From: Ottowia sp. SB7-C50
GTDB lineage: Bacteria > Pseudomonadota > Gammaproteobacteria > Burkholderiales > Burkholderiaceae_C
Direction of reading: 5' to 3'
Assembly (NCBI RefSeq): GCF_033110285.1
Contig: NZ_CP136995.1
Location: 3,547,736-3,611,735 of the forward strand
Length of the DNA: 64,000 bases
Shown here one piece after another: positions 52,602-62,768 of the stretch. The notes below the pieces were generated by a model. The model did not search any database. It was not told the DNA's origin and was given only the letters and a program-made list of their open reading frames with translations. Each line of letters begins with the position of its first letter. Position 1 is the stretch's first letter. A program made the position numbers and the translations under genes.

Positions 52602-53323
52602 GGCAGCGTCAGCAGGGACAGCGCCGCCAGCGGCGCGGTTTCGGCGCGCAGCACGCGCGCGCCCAGGTCAAGCGGCAGCCAGCCGGCGGCGCGCGCGGCG
52701 GCGTCTTCGTCGGGCGACAGGCCGCCTTCGGGGCCAGACAGCAGGTTCACTGCAGCGCCGGGCGGCAGCGCTGCCAGGCGCGCGCTCGCGGTCTGCGCCT
52801 GCGGCGCCAGCGACAGCAGCCAGCGCGCGCCGGCCGCCGTGCCGGGCAGCGCCAGATACTCCTGAAATGATAGCTGTTCGCGCACATCCAGCAAGCGGTT
52901 GCGGCCACTTTGCTCACAAGCGGCGACGGCCACCGCCTGCCAGTGCGCGTGCTTCCTGGCCGCGCGCTCGCCCGACAGGCGCAGGCTGCTGCGTGCCATC
53001 AGCAGCGGCGTCAGGCTGGCAGCGCCCAGCTCGGTCGCTTTTTCGACCAGCCAGTCCATGCGCTCGGCCGCCATCAGGCCCACGGCCAGGTGCACCGGGC
53101 GGGCGCATTCGCGCTCCACCGCCTGGTGCGTGCCGACGCGCACGTGCACGTCGCTGCGGCCCATGCGGGTGATGGTGGCGTCCCATTCGCCGCCGCGCCC
53201 GTCGAACAGCGTGACCGCGCTGCCCGGCTGCAGGCGCAGCACCTGCGCATGGCGCGCGGCGCCCGGCGGCAGGGCCAGTTCGGCGCCCGCGGCGAGGGGG
53301 ATGGAAACGTGAAAGCGCGGCAT
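52598..53323 (-). CDS. rsmE: 16S rRNA (uracil1498-N3)-methyltransferase
   Basis: A 241-aa SPOUT methyltransferase modifying U1498 of 16S rRNA. An N-terminal PUA-like region (MPRFHVSIPLAAG, RHAQVLRLQPGSAVTLFDG) precedes the knot domain with KATELGAASLTPLLMARS, AVAACEQSGRNRLL, LLSGPEGGLSPDEDAAA and LGARVLRAETAPLAALS. ATG 53323 is the conserved start; the reading frame continues far upstream antisense to the Kef gene but that part is a shadow. An internal stretch matches a dispersed repeat. Confidence 0.93.
   Translation of the reverse strand: MPRFHVSIPLAAGAELALPPGAARHAQVLRLQPGSAVTLFDGRGGEWDATITRMGRSDVHVRVGTHQAVERECARPVHLAVGLMAAERMDWLVEKATELGAASLTPLLMARSSLRLSGERAARKHAHWQAVAVAACEQSGRNRLLDVREQLSFQEYLALPGTAAGARWLLSLAPQAQTASARLAALPPGAAVNLLSGPEGGLSPDEDAAARAAGWLPLDLGARVLRAETAPLAALSLLTLP
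52866..52912. repeat. Family A repeat inside rsmE
   Basis: GAAATGATAGCTGTTCGCGC, CAGCAAGCGGTTGCG arms; encodes SGRNRLLDVREQLSF. Part of the conserved domain, so either an old insertion tolerated here or chance similarity. Confidence 0.4.
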
Positions 53324-53386
53324 GTCAGGCAGGCGTGGCGACCGACCGATGGTAAGCCCCGCGCCCGGCCGCGTTAGCATCGGTGC

Positions 53387-55378
53387 ATGACCGCCCTCGA
53401 ACTCACGCTGCTGTATTTGACGGCCGCCGTGCTGGGCGTGGCGGTCTGCCGCTGGCTGCGGCTGCCGGCCATCCTGGGCTACCTGGCCGCCGGCGTGCTG
53501 ATGGAGCCGCACACGCTGGGCCTGGCTTTCGGGCAGGACGCGGAAAGCATCAAGTACCTGGCCGAATTCGGCGTGGTGTTCCTGATGTTCGTGATCGGAC
53601 TGGAATTCAACCTGCCCAAGCTGCGCGCCATGCGCCGCCACGTGTTCGGGCTGGGGCTGGCGCAGGTGATGCTCACCATCGTGATCGCGACCGCCGGCTC
53701 GCTGCTGATGGCGTGGGCCTGGCCGGCGCACTGGCCGATCGGCTGGCAGACGGCGCTGGCGCTGTCGGGCGCGCTGGCCATGAGCAGCACCGCCATCGTG
53801 GTGAAGATGATGGCCGACCGGCTGGAGCTGGAGTCCGAGCACGGCCAGCGCGTGATGGGCGTGCTGCTGCTGCAGGACCTGGCGGTGGTGCCGCTGCTGG
53901 TGCTGATCCCGGCGCTGGGTTCGCCGCCCGAGCAGCTGCTGCGCGCGCTGGCGCTGGCGGCGCTGAAGGCGGCGCTGCTGATCGCGCTGCTGCTGTGGGG
54001 CGGCCAGCGCGTGATGCGCTGGTGGCTGACGCTGGTGGCGCGGCGCAAGAGCCAGGAGCTGTTCGTCCTCAACCTGCTGCTGATGACGCTGGGCCTGGCG
54101 TGGCTGACCGAGCACGCGGGCCTGTCGCTGGCGCTGGGCGCCTTCATCTGCGGCGTGCTGATTTCCGAGACCGAATACCGCGTGCAGGTGGAGGCCGAGA
54201 TCCGCCCCTTTCACGACGTGCTGCTGGGCCTGTTCTTCATCACCATCGGCATGCTGCTGGACTGGCGCCAGGTGGCGTTGCAGTGGCCGCTGGTGCTGGC
54301 GCTGCTGACGCTGCCGGTGCTGTTCAAGCTGGGGCTGATCGCGCTGCTGGCGCGCGTGCTGGGCGCCGGCAGCGGCGTGGCGCTGCGCACCGGGCTGTAC
54401 CTGGCGCAGGCGGGCGAATTCGGCTTTGTGCTGCTCACGCTGAGCCGGCGCGAAGGCCTGCTGCCGCCCGAGCTGTTCAACCCCGTGCTGGCGGCGATGG
54501 TGCTGTCGATGCTGGCCACGCCCTTCATCATCATGGCCAGCAACCGCATCGTGATGCGGCTGGTGGCCAGCGACTGGATGCAGCAGTCGCTGCAGATGAC
54601 CAGCATTGCGCGGCAGTCGATCAACACGCGCGGCCACGTGCTGATCTGCGGCTATGGCCGATCCGGCCAGGCCGTGGCGCGCGTGCTGGAGCAGGAAGGC
54701 ATGCCGTACATCGCGCTCGACCTGGACCCCGACCGCGTGCGGCAGGCGCGCGCCGCCGGCCAATCGGTGGCGTTTGGCGACGCGGCCAAGTCGCAGGCGC
54801 TGCTGGCCGCCGGCCTGAACCGCGCCAGCGCCGTCGCCATCACCTACCTGGACACGCACAGCGTGCTGCAGGTGCTGTCGACCATCCGCGCTCTGGCGCC
54901 GCAGTTGCCCATCGTCGTGCGCACGCAGACCGACCGTGAACTGGACCGCCTGCGCATGGCCGGTGCGACCGAGGTGGTGCCCGAGTCGATGGAAGGCTCG
55001 CTGATGCTGGCCGGCCACGCGCTGGCGCTGCTGGGCGTGCCGATGCGGCGCGTGATCCGCGTGCTGCGCGAACAGCGCGAACAGCGCTACGGCCTGCTGC
55101 GCGGCTGGTTCCACGGCGCCGACGACGCCAGCGACGACGAAATGGCCGAGGAGCGGCTGGCCAGCTTCACCCTGCCCGACGCCGTGGCCGGCCGCCGGCT
55201 GAACGATCTGCTGGCCGAGCTGCTGACGGGCACCAGCGAACTGCGCGCCATCGCCCTGCGCAGCCGCGCCGGCGCGCCCGCGCCCATCGGCGACGACACC
55301 GTGCTGCAGGGCGGCGAGACGCTGGTGCTGTCGGGCAAGGCCGATGCGCTGGCGCATGCCGAACATGTGCTGGCCTGA
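53387..55378 (+). CDS. Kef-type monovalent cation:proton antiporter
   Basis: A 663-aa CPA2 antiporter. The N-terminal ~380 residues form about twelve membrane segments ([91 protein letters not shown]). Then an RCK/TrkA-N domain ([20 protein letters not shown]) and a TrkA-C domain ([30 protein letters not shown]). Probably K+/H+ exchange regulated by nucleotides or glutathione adducts, as KefB/KefC. Divergent from rsmE. Confidence 0.9.
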   Translation: MTALELTLLYLTAAVLGVAVCRWLRLPAILGYLAAGVLMEPHTLGLAFGQDAESIKYLAEFGVVFLMFVIGLEFNLPKLRAMRRHVFGLGLAQVMLTIVIATAGSLLMAWAWPAHWPIGWQTALALSGALAMSSTAIVVKMMADRLELESEHGQRVMGVLLLQDLAVVPLLVLIPALGSPPEQLLRALALAALKAALLIALLLWGGQRVMRWWLTLVARRKSQELFVLNLLLMTLGLAWLTEHAGLSLALGAFICGVLISETEYRVQVEAEIRPFHDVLLGLFFITIGMLLDWRQVALQWPLVLALLTLPVLFKLGLIALLARVLGAGSGVALRTGLYLAQAGEFGFVLLTLSRREGLLPPELFNPVLAAMVLSMLATPFIIMASNRIVMRLVASDWMQQSLQMTSIARQSINTRGHVLICGYGRSGQAVARVLEQEGMPYIALDLDPDRVRQARAAGQSVAFGDAAKSQALLAAGLNRASAVAITYLDTHSVLQVLSTIRALAPQLPIVVRTQTDRELDRLRMAGATEVVPESMEGSLMLAGHALALLGVPMRRVIRVLREQREQRYGLLRGWFHGADDASDDEMAEERLASFTLPDAVAGRRLNDLLAELLTGTSELRAIALRSRAGAPAPIGDDTVLQGGETLVLSGKADALAHAEHVLA

Positions 55379-55428
55379 AGGCCGGTCAGCGTCGCCCTGA
55401 TGCGGCCTGCGTGCACAATGCACGGGTC

Positions 55429-55986
55429 ATGACCGCCGCCTTCTCCGTCTCCGACTACCTGCGCGACCACATCCGCACCGTGCCCGACTGGCCGGCGCCG
55501 GGCGTGCAGTTTCGCGACATCACGCCGCTGCTGCAGAACCCGCGGGTGTTCCGCGTGCTGATCGACGCCTTCGTGCACCGCTACATGGCGCCCGAGTTGC
55601 GCCCCGACGTGGTGGCCGGGCTGGACGCGCGCGGCTTCATCCTGGGCAGCGTGGTGGCGTACGAGCTGAACGTGGGCTTCGTGCCGATCCGCAAGAAGGG
55701 CAAGCTGCCGTTCAAAACGGTGGAAGAAACCTACGAGCTGGAATACGGCAGCGCCACGGTGGAGCTGCACACCGACGCCGTGCACGCCGGCCAGCGCGTG
55801 CTGCTGATCGACGACCTGATCGCCACCGGCGGCACCATGATGGCCGGCTGGCGCCTGCTGGAAAAACTGGGCGCCACCGTGACCGAAGGCGCCGCCATCG
55901 TCGACCTGCCCGAACTGGGCGGCTCCGCGCGCCTGCAGACCGCCGGGCTGCCGCTGTTCACGCTGGTGGAATTCGACGGGCACTGA
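55429..55986 (+). CDS. apt: adenine phosphoribosyltransferase
   Basis: A 185-aa purine salvage enzyme: [59 protein letters not shown] and the PRPP motif [20 protein letters not shown] 55429 fits the family; a GTG at 55411 adds six residues. Convergent with mnmE across a repeat. Confidence 0.95.
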   Translation: MTAAFSVSDYLRDHIRTVPDWPAPGVQFRDITPLLQNPRVFRVLIDAFVHRYMAPELRPDVVAGLDARGFILGSVVAYELNVGFVPIRKKGKLPFKTVEETYELEYGSATVELHTDAVHAGQRVLLIDDLIATGGTMMAGWRLLEKLGATVTEGAAIVDLPELGGSARLQTAGLPLFTLVEFDGH

Positions 55987-56009
55987 GGCGGCAGCGCCAG
56001 ATGCTTCGT

Positions 56010-56050
56010 TGTTGATAGCAATAAACGCTTGTCCAGCAAGCGCTAAGGGC
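56010..56050. repeat. Family A repeat between apt and mnmE
   Basis: TGTTGATAGCAATAAACGCT, TGTCCAGC, AAGCGCT. Stem AGCGCTTG over AAGCGT on the minus strand; a plausible bidirectional terminator between convergent genes. Confidence 0.65.
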
Positions 56051-56068
56051 CGATAAAGGCGCAATCCG

Positions 56069-57481
56069 CTACTTGCCGATGCAGAAGCGCGCAAAGATGA
56101 CCCCCAGCAGGTCGTCGGCGCTGAATTCGCCCGTGATCTCGCTCAACGCGTTCTGCGCCAGCCGCAGCTCCTCGGCCAGCAGGTCGAGCATGGGGGCCGC
56201 GCCTGCCAGGTGCGCGTCGGCGGCCTGCAGGTGCGCGGCGGCGCGCGCCAGCGCCTGCAGGTGGCGTTCGCGCGCGATGAACACGCCGTCGCCCGCGCCG
56301 GCCTGCCAGCCCACCGCCCGCAGCAGGCGCTGGCGCAGCACGTCGATGCCTTCGCCGGTGCGCGCCGACAGGGCGATGCCGTCGGGCGGCACGGGCGCGC
56401 CGGGTGCGGCGTCGTGCTTGTTCCAGATGGGGATCACCGGCACCGACGGCGGCAGCCTGGACGCCATGGTGGCCATGATGCGTTCGTCCTCGGCCAGGTA
56501 GCCTGGCGCATCCGCGCGCGTCAGGTCGTGCACCAGCAGCACGGCGTCGGCGTCCTCGATGTGCGCCCAGGCGCGTTCGATGCCGATGCGCTCGACCTCG
56601 TCATCACTGTCGCGCAGGCCGGCGGTGTCCAGCACGTGCAGCGGCACGCCTTCGATCTGGATGGTCTGCCGCACCACGTCGCGCGTGGTGCCGGCAATGG
56701 GCGTGACGATGGCCAGCTCGGCCCCCGCCAGCGCGTTCAGCAGGCTGCTCTTGCCGGCGTTGGGCTGGCCGGCGATGACCACCTGCATGCCTTCGCGCAG
56801 CAGCGCGCCCTGGCGCGCGCGGGCCTGCACGCCGGCCAGCGATTGCTGCAAATTCAATAGCTGCCCGCGCACGTCCTGACTGCGCAAGACGTCGATTTCT
56901 TCCTCAGGAAAGTCGAGCGTTGCCTCGATCAGCATGCGCAGGTGGATCAGCCCGTCGGTCAGCGCATGGATCTGCCGCGAGAACGCGCCCGCCAGCGATC
57001 GGCTGGCCGAGCGCGCGGCGCTTTCGGTGCTGGCGTCGATCAGGTCCATCACCGCCTCGGCCTGCGCCAGGTCGAGCTTGCCGTTGAGGAAGGCGCGCTC
57101 GGTGAATTCGCCCGGCCGCGCCAGGCGCAGGCGCGGCAGGCGCGTGCCGCCGCTGGCCGCGTCGACCTCGGCCGCCGCCTGCAGGCAGCGCTGCAGCAGC
57201 AGTTGCAGCACCACGGGGCCGCCGTGCGCCTGCAGTTCCAGTACGTCTTCGCCGGTGTACGAATGCGGCGCCGGAAAGTGCAGCGCCAGGCCGTGGTCGA
57301 TGGGGCTGCCGTCGGCGTCGCTGAACGGCCCGTAGGTGGCCACGCGCGGCGCCAGGTCGCGCGCCGTGATGGCGCGCGCCAGCGGCGCCAGCCCGCGCCC
57401 CGACACGCGCACGATGCCCACGGCGCCGCGGCCGGGCGCGGTGGCAATGGCAACGATGGGGTCGGCGTGGGGCTGCAGCAT
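56069..57481 (-). CDS. mnmE: tRNA modification GTPase MnmE
   Basis: A 470-aa GTPase that with MnmG installs the cmnm5 group at U34 of several tRNAs. Landmarks: [58 protein letters not shown]1 [45 protein letters not shown], and the invariant FCIGK at the C-terminus with its catalytic cysteine. A short linker ([13 protein letters not shown]) has repeat-like DNA. Located near yidC and rpmH as in many bacteria. Divergent from the amidohydrolase across a mirror-like leader. Confidence 0.96.
   Translation of the reverse strand: MLQPHADPIVAIATAPGRGAVGIVRVSGRGLAPLARAITARDLAPRVATYGPFSDADGSPIDHGLALHFPAPHSYTGEDVLELQAHGGPVVLQLLLQRCLQAAAEVDAASGGTRLPRLRLARPGEFTERAFLNGKLDLAQAEAVMDLIDASTESAARSASRSLAGAFSRQIHALTDGLIHLRMLIEATLDFPEEEIDVLRSQDVRGQLLNLQQSLAGVQARARQGALLREGMQVVIAGQPNAGKSSLLNALAGAELAIVTPIAGTTRDVVRQTIQIEGVPLHVLDTAGLRDSDDEVERIGIERAWAHIEDADAVLLVHDLTRADAPGYLAEDERIMATMASRLPPSVPVIPIWNKHDAAPGAPVPPDGIALSARTGEGIDVLRQRLLRAVGWQAGAGDGVFIARERHLQALARAAAHLQAADAHLAGAAPMLDLLAEELRLAQNALSEITGEFSADDLLGVIFARFCIGK
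56849..56880. repeat. Family A repeat arm inside mnmE
   Basis: CAAATTCAATAGCTGCCCGC, encoding part of a linker before the G domain. One arm only. Confidence 0.4.
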
Positions 57482-57588
57482 GGGAAGAGGTTCGGCGTTG
57501 AGCGTTAAGCGTTGAAGACCGTCGGGCCTGAGGCATGGTATTTTGTCTTCTCGCTGAACGCCCCACGCTGAACGCTCAAGCTCTTCCC
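57482..57588. promoter_or_regulatory. mirror-symmetric divergent leader between mnmE and amidohydrolase
   Basis: Starting from each gene's ATG, the leader reads outward as CTTCCC on both sides (GGGAAGAG...CTCTTCCC), then GTTGAGCG / CGCTGAACG-type arms repeat. A long imperfect inverted repeat spans the entire gap and includes both start codons. Divergent promoters must lie here; none is obvious. It may be a fifth repeat family (TTGAGCGTTAAGCG-like). Confidence 0.6.
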
Positions 57589-58830
57589 ATGATCCTGTTC
57601 AAGAACGTCCACGTGCTCGACGTGCGCGCCGGGCGGCTGCTGGAGGACCACCAGGTGCTGGTGGACGGCGACACGATCCGCGAGTTGTCGGACCACCCCC
57701 TCGCCGCCCGCAGCGCGCGCGTCATCGACGGCGGCGGCCGCACGCTGATGCCGGGGTTGATCGACTGCCACGTGCACGTGACCTTCTCGCAGACCAACCT
57801 GGGCCTGCTGGCGCAGACACCGCAGACCACGCTGGCGCTGCGCGCGCTGCCCATCCTGCGCGGCATGCTGCGGCGCGGCTTCACCACCGTGCGCGACGCG
57901 GGCGGCGCCGATTGGGCGTTGAAGCAGGCGGTCGAAGAAGGCATGGACGGCACCGTCATCGGCCCGCGCCTGTTCGTCAGCGGCCCGGCGCTCAGCCCCA
58001 CCGGCGGCCACGGCGACTTCCGCCCGCGCAGCGACCGGCTGCAGCCCATCGGCTGTGGCTGCCAGCGGCTGGCCAGCACGCGCGTGGTCGATGGCGTGGA
58101 CGCCGTGCGCCTGGCGGTGCGCGAGCTGCTGCAGATGGGCGCCGACCAGATCAAGATCATGTCCAGCGGCGGCGTGGCATCGCCCACCGATCCGGTAAAC
58201 GCAATCGGCTATTCACTGGAAGAAACGCGCGCCATCGTCGACGAAGCCGCGGCGCGCCACACCACCGTGCTGGCGCACGCCTACACGCCCGAAGCCATCC
58301 GCCGCGCCGTCGAATGCGGCGTGCGCAGCATCGAGCACGGCAACCTGATCGACGCGCCCACCGCCGCGCTGATGGCCGAACGCGGCGCGTACGCGGTGCC
58401 GACGCTCATCACCTACGAGGCGCTGGCCCGTGACGGCGAGCGACTTGGGCTGGGTGCCCAAAGCATCGCCAAGATCGCGCAGGTGCGCGAAGCCGGCCTG
58501 CGCTCGCTGCAAATCCTGAAGGACGCCGGCGTCAAGATGGCCTTCGGCACCGACCTGCTGGGCGCGTCGCACGCGCTGCAAAGCGAAGAATTCCTGATCC
58601 GCGCGCAGGTGCAGTCGAACCTCGAAGTGCTGCAAAGCGCCACGCTGATTGGCGCCGAGTTGTTGAACCAGTCGGGCGCCCTCGGCGAGATCGCCCCCGG
58701 CGCCCGCGCCGACCTGCTGCTGGTCGACGGCAACCCGCTGCAAGACCTGGTCTGCCTCACGGGTCAGGGCGAGCGCATCCCGCTCATCATGCAAGGTGGC
58801 GTGCTGCGAGCGAACGAATTGCGCGCGTGA
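57589..58830 (+). CDS. metal-dependent amidohydrolase
   Basis: A 413-aa amidohydrolase-fold enzyme: [16 protein letters not shown] (HxH), [36 protein letters not shown] (carbamylated lysine), [15 protein letters not shown] (His), [10 protein letters not shown] (His), [14 protein letters not shown] (Asp). It resembles imidazolonepropionase-like/prolidase-type (Sgx9260-like) hydrolases. Substrate unknown; cytoplasmic. ATG 57589 is favoured because it matches the beta-sandwich start [11 protein letters not shown]. Confidence 0.87.
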   Translation: MILFKNVHVLDVRAGRLLEDHQVLVDGDTIRELSDHPLAARSARVIDGGGRTLMPGLIDCHVHVTFSQTNLGLLAQTPQTTLALRALPILRGMLRRGFTTVRDAGGADWALKQAVEEGMDGTVIGPRLFVSGPALSPTGGHGDFRPRSDRLQPIGCGCQRLASTRVVDGVDAVRLAVRELLQMGADQIKIMSSGGVASPTDPVNAIGYSLEETRAIVDEAAARHTTVLAHAYTPEAIRRAVECGVRSIEHGNLIDAPTAALMAERGAYAVPTLITYEALARDGERLGLGAQSIAKIAQVREAGLRSLQILKDAGVKMAFGTDLLGASHALQSEEFLIRAQVQSNLEVLQSATLIGAELLNQSGALGEIAPGARADLLLVDGNPLQDLVCLTGQGERIPLIMQGGVLRANELRA

Positions 58831-58976
58831 AGCGCCTGGTGCCAACCTGGTCGGGTGTTAGAAAGACCTTCAGAACGCAGGACACGCCGCCAGCCCTCAC
58901 CCTAGCCTCGCGTTCGCGGGAGCAAGCTCTCTCCCAGAGGCAGAGGGGGGATGCTTTGAGAAATCGCGCCGCAGCG

Positions 58977-59018
58977 CCCGCCAATCAATCGCGAGCAGCT
59001 ATCTAAATTAATAGCGAC
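58977..59018. repeat. Family A repeat
   Basis: CGCCCGCCAATCAATCGCGAGCAGCTATC and AATTAATAGCG arms; followed directly by a Family C element. Confidence 0.6.
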
Positions 59019-59030
59019 ACCAGATTCAAA

Positions 59031-59152
59031 AGGCCGCGGAGCAGGCCAAGCGCGGAACGCCGCGGAAGGGCTTGGCCCGCCCGCTGGCGTTGTCCCCCTT
59101 CCCGCGCGCAGCGCGGCAAAGAAGGGGGAAGGCGCGTCAGCGCCTCAGGGGG
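59031..59152 (-). repeat. Family C post-stop repeat, 3' of peptide-binding-protein gene
   Basis: On the minus strand it starts 3 nt after the stop of the peptide-binding-protein gene: CCCCCTGAGGCGCTGACGCG, CCTTCCCCC, GACAACGCCAGCGGGCGGGC, CCAAGCCCTTCCGCGGCG. Longest and clearest copy of the family. Confidence 0.8.
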
Positions 59153-59155
59153 ATG

Positions 59156-60742
59156 TCACTTAATACTTGTCCACTGCGGCATCGGCCGGTCGTCGGCGCG
59201 GTGCAGCGTGGTCACGCCCTTGCGCATGGCCCAGGGACGGATCTGGTCGTGCAGGGGCAGGTAGTTGTAGTCGTTCTTCACGGTCTGCAGCACTTCCTGG
59301 ATCATGCCGTTGCGCTTTTTCTCGTCCATCTCGGTCTTGATCTGCTGGATCAGGTTGTCGACCACCGGGTTGCTCATGCGCCCGCAGTTGAAGTTGCCGG
59401 CCGCGCCGCCCTTCGGGTCCACGGTGCTGATGAGCGAGTCGAGTGAGTACAGCGCGTCGAACGTGGCCACGCCCCAACCCAGCAGGTAGGCGCTGACGTC
59501 GAACTTCTGGATCTTGGCCGAGTGGATCGACATGGGGTTGGTCTGCAGCTTGGTCTTGACGCCGATGCGCGACCACATTGCCGTGACGGCCTGGCAGATG
59601 GCTTCGTCGTTGACGTAGCGGTCGTTGGGGCAGTCCAGCGTCAGCTCGAAGCCGTTGGGGTAGCCCGCATCGGCCAGCAGCTTCTTGGCGGCGTTGACGT
59701 CGTACTTGGCGGCGCGCGCGCCCAGCTCCTTCGTCCAGCCGTTGACCATGGGCGCGATCATGGTGCCGGTGGGCTTGCCCAGACCGCGCATCACGTTGCG
59801 TTCGATGGCGGCCATGTCGACCGCCTGATACAGCGCCTGGCGCACGCGCTTGTCCTTGAGCGGGTTCTTGCCCTTGACGTCGGAGCCCATCAGCTCGTCG
59901 CGGTGCTGATCGAAGCCGAAGAAGATGGTGCGGTTCTCGGCGCCTTCGATGAGCTTGATGTTGGGGTCGCGCTTGATGCGCTCCAGATCCTGCACCGGCG
60001 GGTCGACGACGAAATCGACCTGGCCCGAGATGAGCGCGGCCGAGCGCGTGGCGGCCGACTTGATGGGCGTGAACACCACTTCGTCGATGTTGCCCTTGGG
60101 CTTGTCCCACCAGTTGGGGTTCTTCTTGAGCGTGGTCTTGGTGTCGGGCTGCCAGGCCACCAGCATGAAAGGGCCGGTGCCGTTGGCGTTGCGCGAGGCA
60201 AAGTTTTCTTCCTTGGCCTTGTAGTCCTGCGCCTTGACGGCGTTGTTCTTCTCGGCCCAGGCCTTGTTCATGATGCGCGCTTCGCTGATCTCGCGCAGCA
60301 CCACGGGGCTCGGGCCCTTAAGAATCAGGTCGACCGTGTGGTCGTCGACCTTCTTGACTTCCTTGACGCTCTGCGCGGCCGACGTGAGGTTGGACGGCGG
60401 CGTCATGGTGCGGGTGATGGAGAACACCACGTCGTCGGCCGTGAAGGGCGCGCCGTCGTGGAATTTGACGCCCTTGCGCAATTCAAAGCGCAACTGCGTC
60501 GGCGTGACGAAGGTCCACTTGGTGGCCAGCGCGGGCACGATCTGGAACTTCTCGTCGTAGCGCACCAGGCCTTCGTACACCATTTGCTGGTAAGCCAGCG
60601 TGGTCTGGTGGTTCTGGCCCTGCGGGTCGAAGGTGAGGATGTCGTTGGCGCCGGCGATGCGCAGTGTCGCGGCCTGCGCCCCGCCAGCCAGCGCCAGAAC
60701 GGCCAGCGCCAGCGCGCCGCGGACAAGGGAAGAACGTGCCAT
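59156..60742 (-). CDS. ABC transporter substrate-binding protein (SBP_bac_5, peptide type)
   Basis: A 528-aa periplasmic binding protein with signal RGALALAVLALAGGAQA (cleaved after QA). Family 5 landmarks: ANDILTFDPQGQNHQTTLAY, LRKGVKFHDGAPFTADDVVFS, FMLVAWQPDT, KDKRVRQALYQAVDMAAI, LLADAGYPNGFELTLDC. Binds peptides or similar ligands; no permease genes adjacent. Start at ATG 60742 (MARSSLV) gives a normal signal; ATG 60754 is possible. Confidence 0.9.
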   Translation of the reverse strand: MARSSLVRGALALAVLALAGGAQAATLRIAGANDILTFDPQGQNHQTTLAYQQMVYEGLVRYDEKFQIVPALATKWTFVTPTQLRFELRKGVKFHDGAPFTADDVVFSITRTMTPPSNLTSAAQSVKEVKKVDDHTVDLILKGPSPVVLREISEARIMNKAWAEKNNAVKAQDYKAKEENFASRNANGTGPFMLVAWQPDTKTTLKKNPNWWDKPKGNIDEVVFTPIKSAATRSAALISGQVDFVVDPPVQDLERIKRDPNIKLIEGAENRTIFFGFDQHRDELMGSDVKGKNPLKDKRVRQALYQAVDMAAIERNVMRGLGKPTGTMIAPMVNGWTKELGARAAKYDVNAAKKLLADAGYPNGFELTLDCPNDRYVNDEAICQAVTAMWSRIGVKTKLQTNPMSIHSAKIQKFDVSAYLLGWGVATFDALYSLDSLISTVDPKGGAAGNFNCGRMSNPVVDNLIQQIKTEMDEKKRNGMIQEVLQTVKNDYNYLPLHDQIRPWAMRKGVTTLHRADDRPMPQWTSIK

Positions 60743-60854
60743 CAGAGGACCCATTTCCTGAAGTTGCAAAGCACCCATGCTACCCAACTTCCCCGCTGCG
60801 GCTACGCGGTTTTCCCCCTATGCCGCGCAGGGCCTAACGGGCAACGATGCACCT

Positions 60855-60900
60855 AAATTGATAGCTGCTTGCGCATGATAGGCAAGCGCCGCAGTCTTAT
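60855..60900. repeat. Family A repeat (close to consensus)
   Basis: AAATTGATAGCTGCTTGCGC, ATGATAG, GCAAGCGCCGCAG. It lies in the gap between the yidC 3' region and the peptide-binding-protein gene. Confidence 0.75.
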
Positions 60901-60940
60901 TGAAGTGAAGCCCAGGCAGCGCAGTGCCGATACTGAAATA

Positions 60941-60966
60941 CGAAAGCCCGCGGCAGCGGGCTTTCG
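60941..60966. terminator. intrinsic terminator between yidC and the binding-protein gene
   Basis: CGAAAGCCCGC, loop GGCA, GCGGGCTTTCG: an 11-bp perfect stem with a 4-nt loop, followed by TTGTT on the plus strand. It probably ends the rpmH-rnpA-yidD-yidC transcript. Confidence 0.8.
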
Positions 60967-60976
60967 TTGTTCGAGG

Positions 60977-61052
60977 GCACCCGCGGAAGGGCTTGGCCCG
61001 CCCGCTGGGTGCGTCCCCCTTAGGGGGAAGGCGCGTCAGCGCCTCAGGGGGC
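60977..61052 (-). repeat. Family C post-stop repeat, 3' of yidC (short copy)
   Basis: On the minus strand it begins 2 nt after the yidC stop with CCCCCTGAGGCGCTGACGCG and CCTTCCCCCTAAGGGGGACG, then GCGGGCGGGCCAAGCCC. A shorter version of the element at 59031. Confidence 0.8.
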
Positions 61053-61054
61053 CG

Positions 61055-62755
61055 TCAAAATTTCGGCATGTTGAACTTCGGCGGCACACCCATGCGCGTG
61101 TTGATCAGCCACTGCTGCGCGATGGTCAGCACGTTGTTGGTGATCCAGTACAACACCAGGCCGGCCGGGAAGAAGAAGAACATTACGCTGAAGATCAGCG
61201 GCATGAACCACATCATCTTGGCCTGCATCGGGTCGGGCGGCAGCGGGTTGAGCGCCGTCTGCAGCAGCGTGGTCAGCGTCATGATCACGGGCAGGATGAA
61301 GTACGGGTCCTTCACCGACAAGTCCTTGATCCACAGGATCCAGGGCGCGCCGCGCATTTCGACGCTGGACAGCAGCACCCAGTACAGCGCAATGAACACG
61401 GGAATCTGGATCATGATGGGCAGGCAGCCGCCCATGGGGTTGACCTTTTCCTCGCGGTAGACGCGCATCATCTCCATCTGCATCTGCTGCGGGTTGTCCT
61501 TGTAGCGCTCGCGCAGCTCCATCACCTTGGGGTTGATGGCCTTCATCCTGGCCATGCTCTGGTAGGCCTTGGCGTTGAGCCAGTAGAAGGCGATCTTCAG
61601 CAGCACCACCAGCGCGATGATCGACCAGCCCCAGTTGCCGATGAAGCCGTGCAGCTTGTCGAGCAGCCAGTACAGCGGCTTGGACAGGATGGTGAAGAAA
61701 CCGTAGTCCTTCACCAGTTCCAGCCCCGGCGCAATGCTTTCCAGCACTTTTTCTTCCTGCGGGCCGATGAACAGGCGCGCGTCGACCGCGCGCGTGGCGC
61801 CGGGCTCCACCGCGCCGACCGCGCTGATGGCGCCGACGGCGTACAGGTTGTTGTCGATCTTGCGCGCGAAGTTCTCGCGCGGCGCGCCCGTCGCCGGCAG
61901 CCAGGCGCTGGCGAAGTAGTGCTGCACCATGGCCACCCAGCCGTCGGGCGACTGGGTGACGAATTCGGCCTTGCCCTTCTCGATGTCGGAGAACTCGACC
62001 TTCTGGTACTTCTTGGCGTCGGTGTAGACCGCCGGGCCGGTGAAGGTGGAATAGAACGACGATTCGCCCGGCGGCTTGTTGCCGTCGCGCACCAGTTGCA
62101 GGTACAGCTGCGGATTGACCGGCTGGCCGCTGCGGTTGATGACCTCGTGCTTCACGTCGATCACGTACGCGCCGCGCTTGAGCGTGTAGGTCTTGACCAG
62201 CCGCACGCCGCCCTGTTCGGGCGATTCGAAGCGCAACACCAGTTCATTCGCGCCATCGGCCAGGCGGCGTTCGCCGCTGAAGGCCATGGGCGTCTTGTGG
62301 GTGGGGAAGGGGCCGCCAATCAGGCCAGACTGCGCCTGGTAGACCCGGTTGGCGCTGTTGTCCAGCAGCACGAAGGGGTGGCCCGGCTGGCCCTGCTCGT
62401 CGTACTTGAGGAATTCGCTCTTGACGATGGAGCCGCCTTCGGTGTCGAACACCAGCTTGAGCACGTCGGTGGTGACCTCGATGCGCTCGCTCGGCGCGGC
62501 CGCGGCCGACGGGCTGGTCGCGGCAGCCTGGCCCGGCGGCAGGCCCGCGGCCACCGGGGCGCTGGGCGTGGCGCTGGGCACGCCGGTGGCTGCCGGCACC
62601 GCAGACGCCGGCGCGCTGGCGCGCGTGGCGGACGTAGGCGTGGCGCCGGGGAAGAAGGTGGCCTTGTTCCCGTTGTGCACCTGCCATTGGTCCCACAACA
62701 TGATCAGCGAGAAGGCAAAGATCACCCAGAGGATGGTGCGGCGAATGTCGTTCAT
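61055..62755 (-). CDS. yidC: membrane protein insertase YidC
   Basis: A 566-aa inner-membrane insertase/foldase. It has an N-terminal membrane anchor (RRTILWVIFAFSLIMLWDQW), a long A/P/T-rich linker, a large periplasmic beta domain (VLKLVFDTEGGSIVKSEFL, YVIDVKHEVINRSG) and five C-terminal membrane segments including GWSIIALVVLLKIAFYWLNA, MGGCLPIMIQIPVFIALYWV and the C-terminal NNVLTIAQQWLIN. The order rpmH-rnpA-yidD-yidC is conserved. Ends just before a Family C repeat. Confidence 0.97.
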   Translation of the reverse strand: MNDIRRTILWVIFAFSLIMLWDQWQVHNGNKATFFPGATPTSATRASAPASAVPAATGVPSATPSAPVAAGLPPGQAAATSPSAAAAPSERIEVTTDVLKLVFDTEGGSIVKSEFLKYDEQGQPGHPFVLLDNSANRVYQAQSGLIGGPFPTHKTPMAFSGERRLADGANELVLRFESPEQGGVRLVKTYTLKRGAYVIDVKHEVINRSGQPVNPQLYLQLVRDGNKPPGESSFYSTFTGPAVYTDAKKYQKVEFSDIEKGKAEFVTQSPDGWVAMVQHYFASAWLPATGAPRENFARKIDNNLYAVGAISAVGAVEPGATRAVDARLFIGPQEEKVLESIAPGLELVKDYGFFTILSKPLYWLLDKLHGFIGNWGWSIIALVVLLKIAFYWLNAKAYQSMARMKAINPKVMELRERYKDNPQQMQMEMMRVYREEKVNPMGGCLPIMIQIPVFIALYWVLLSSVEMRGAPWILWIKDLSVKDPYFILPVIMTLTTLLQTALNPLPPDPMQAKMMWFMPLIFSVMFFFFPAGLVLYWITNNVLTIAQQWLINTRMGVPPKFNMPKF

Positions 62756-62768
62756 GACGGCTGACTGG

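Larger units (their letters stand above)
58831..59155. other. repeat-filled spacer 3' of the amidohydrolase
   Basis: No gene seen. It holds CCTCACCC...CTCTCTCCCAGAGGCAG-like sequence (58895-58950), a Family A element (58977-59018) and a Family C element (59031-59152). Confidence 0.7.

Noticed and set aside
53324..55423. Minus-strand extension of the rsmE frame over about 2 kb
   Set aside because: It is antisense to the clearly real Kef-type antiporter; the translation is H/Q/R-rich with no domain. RsmE homology begins at 53323.
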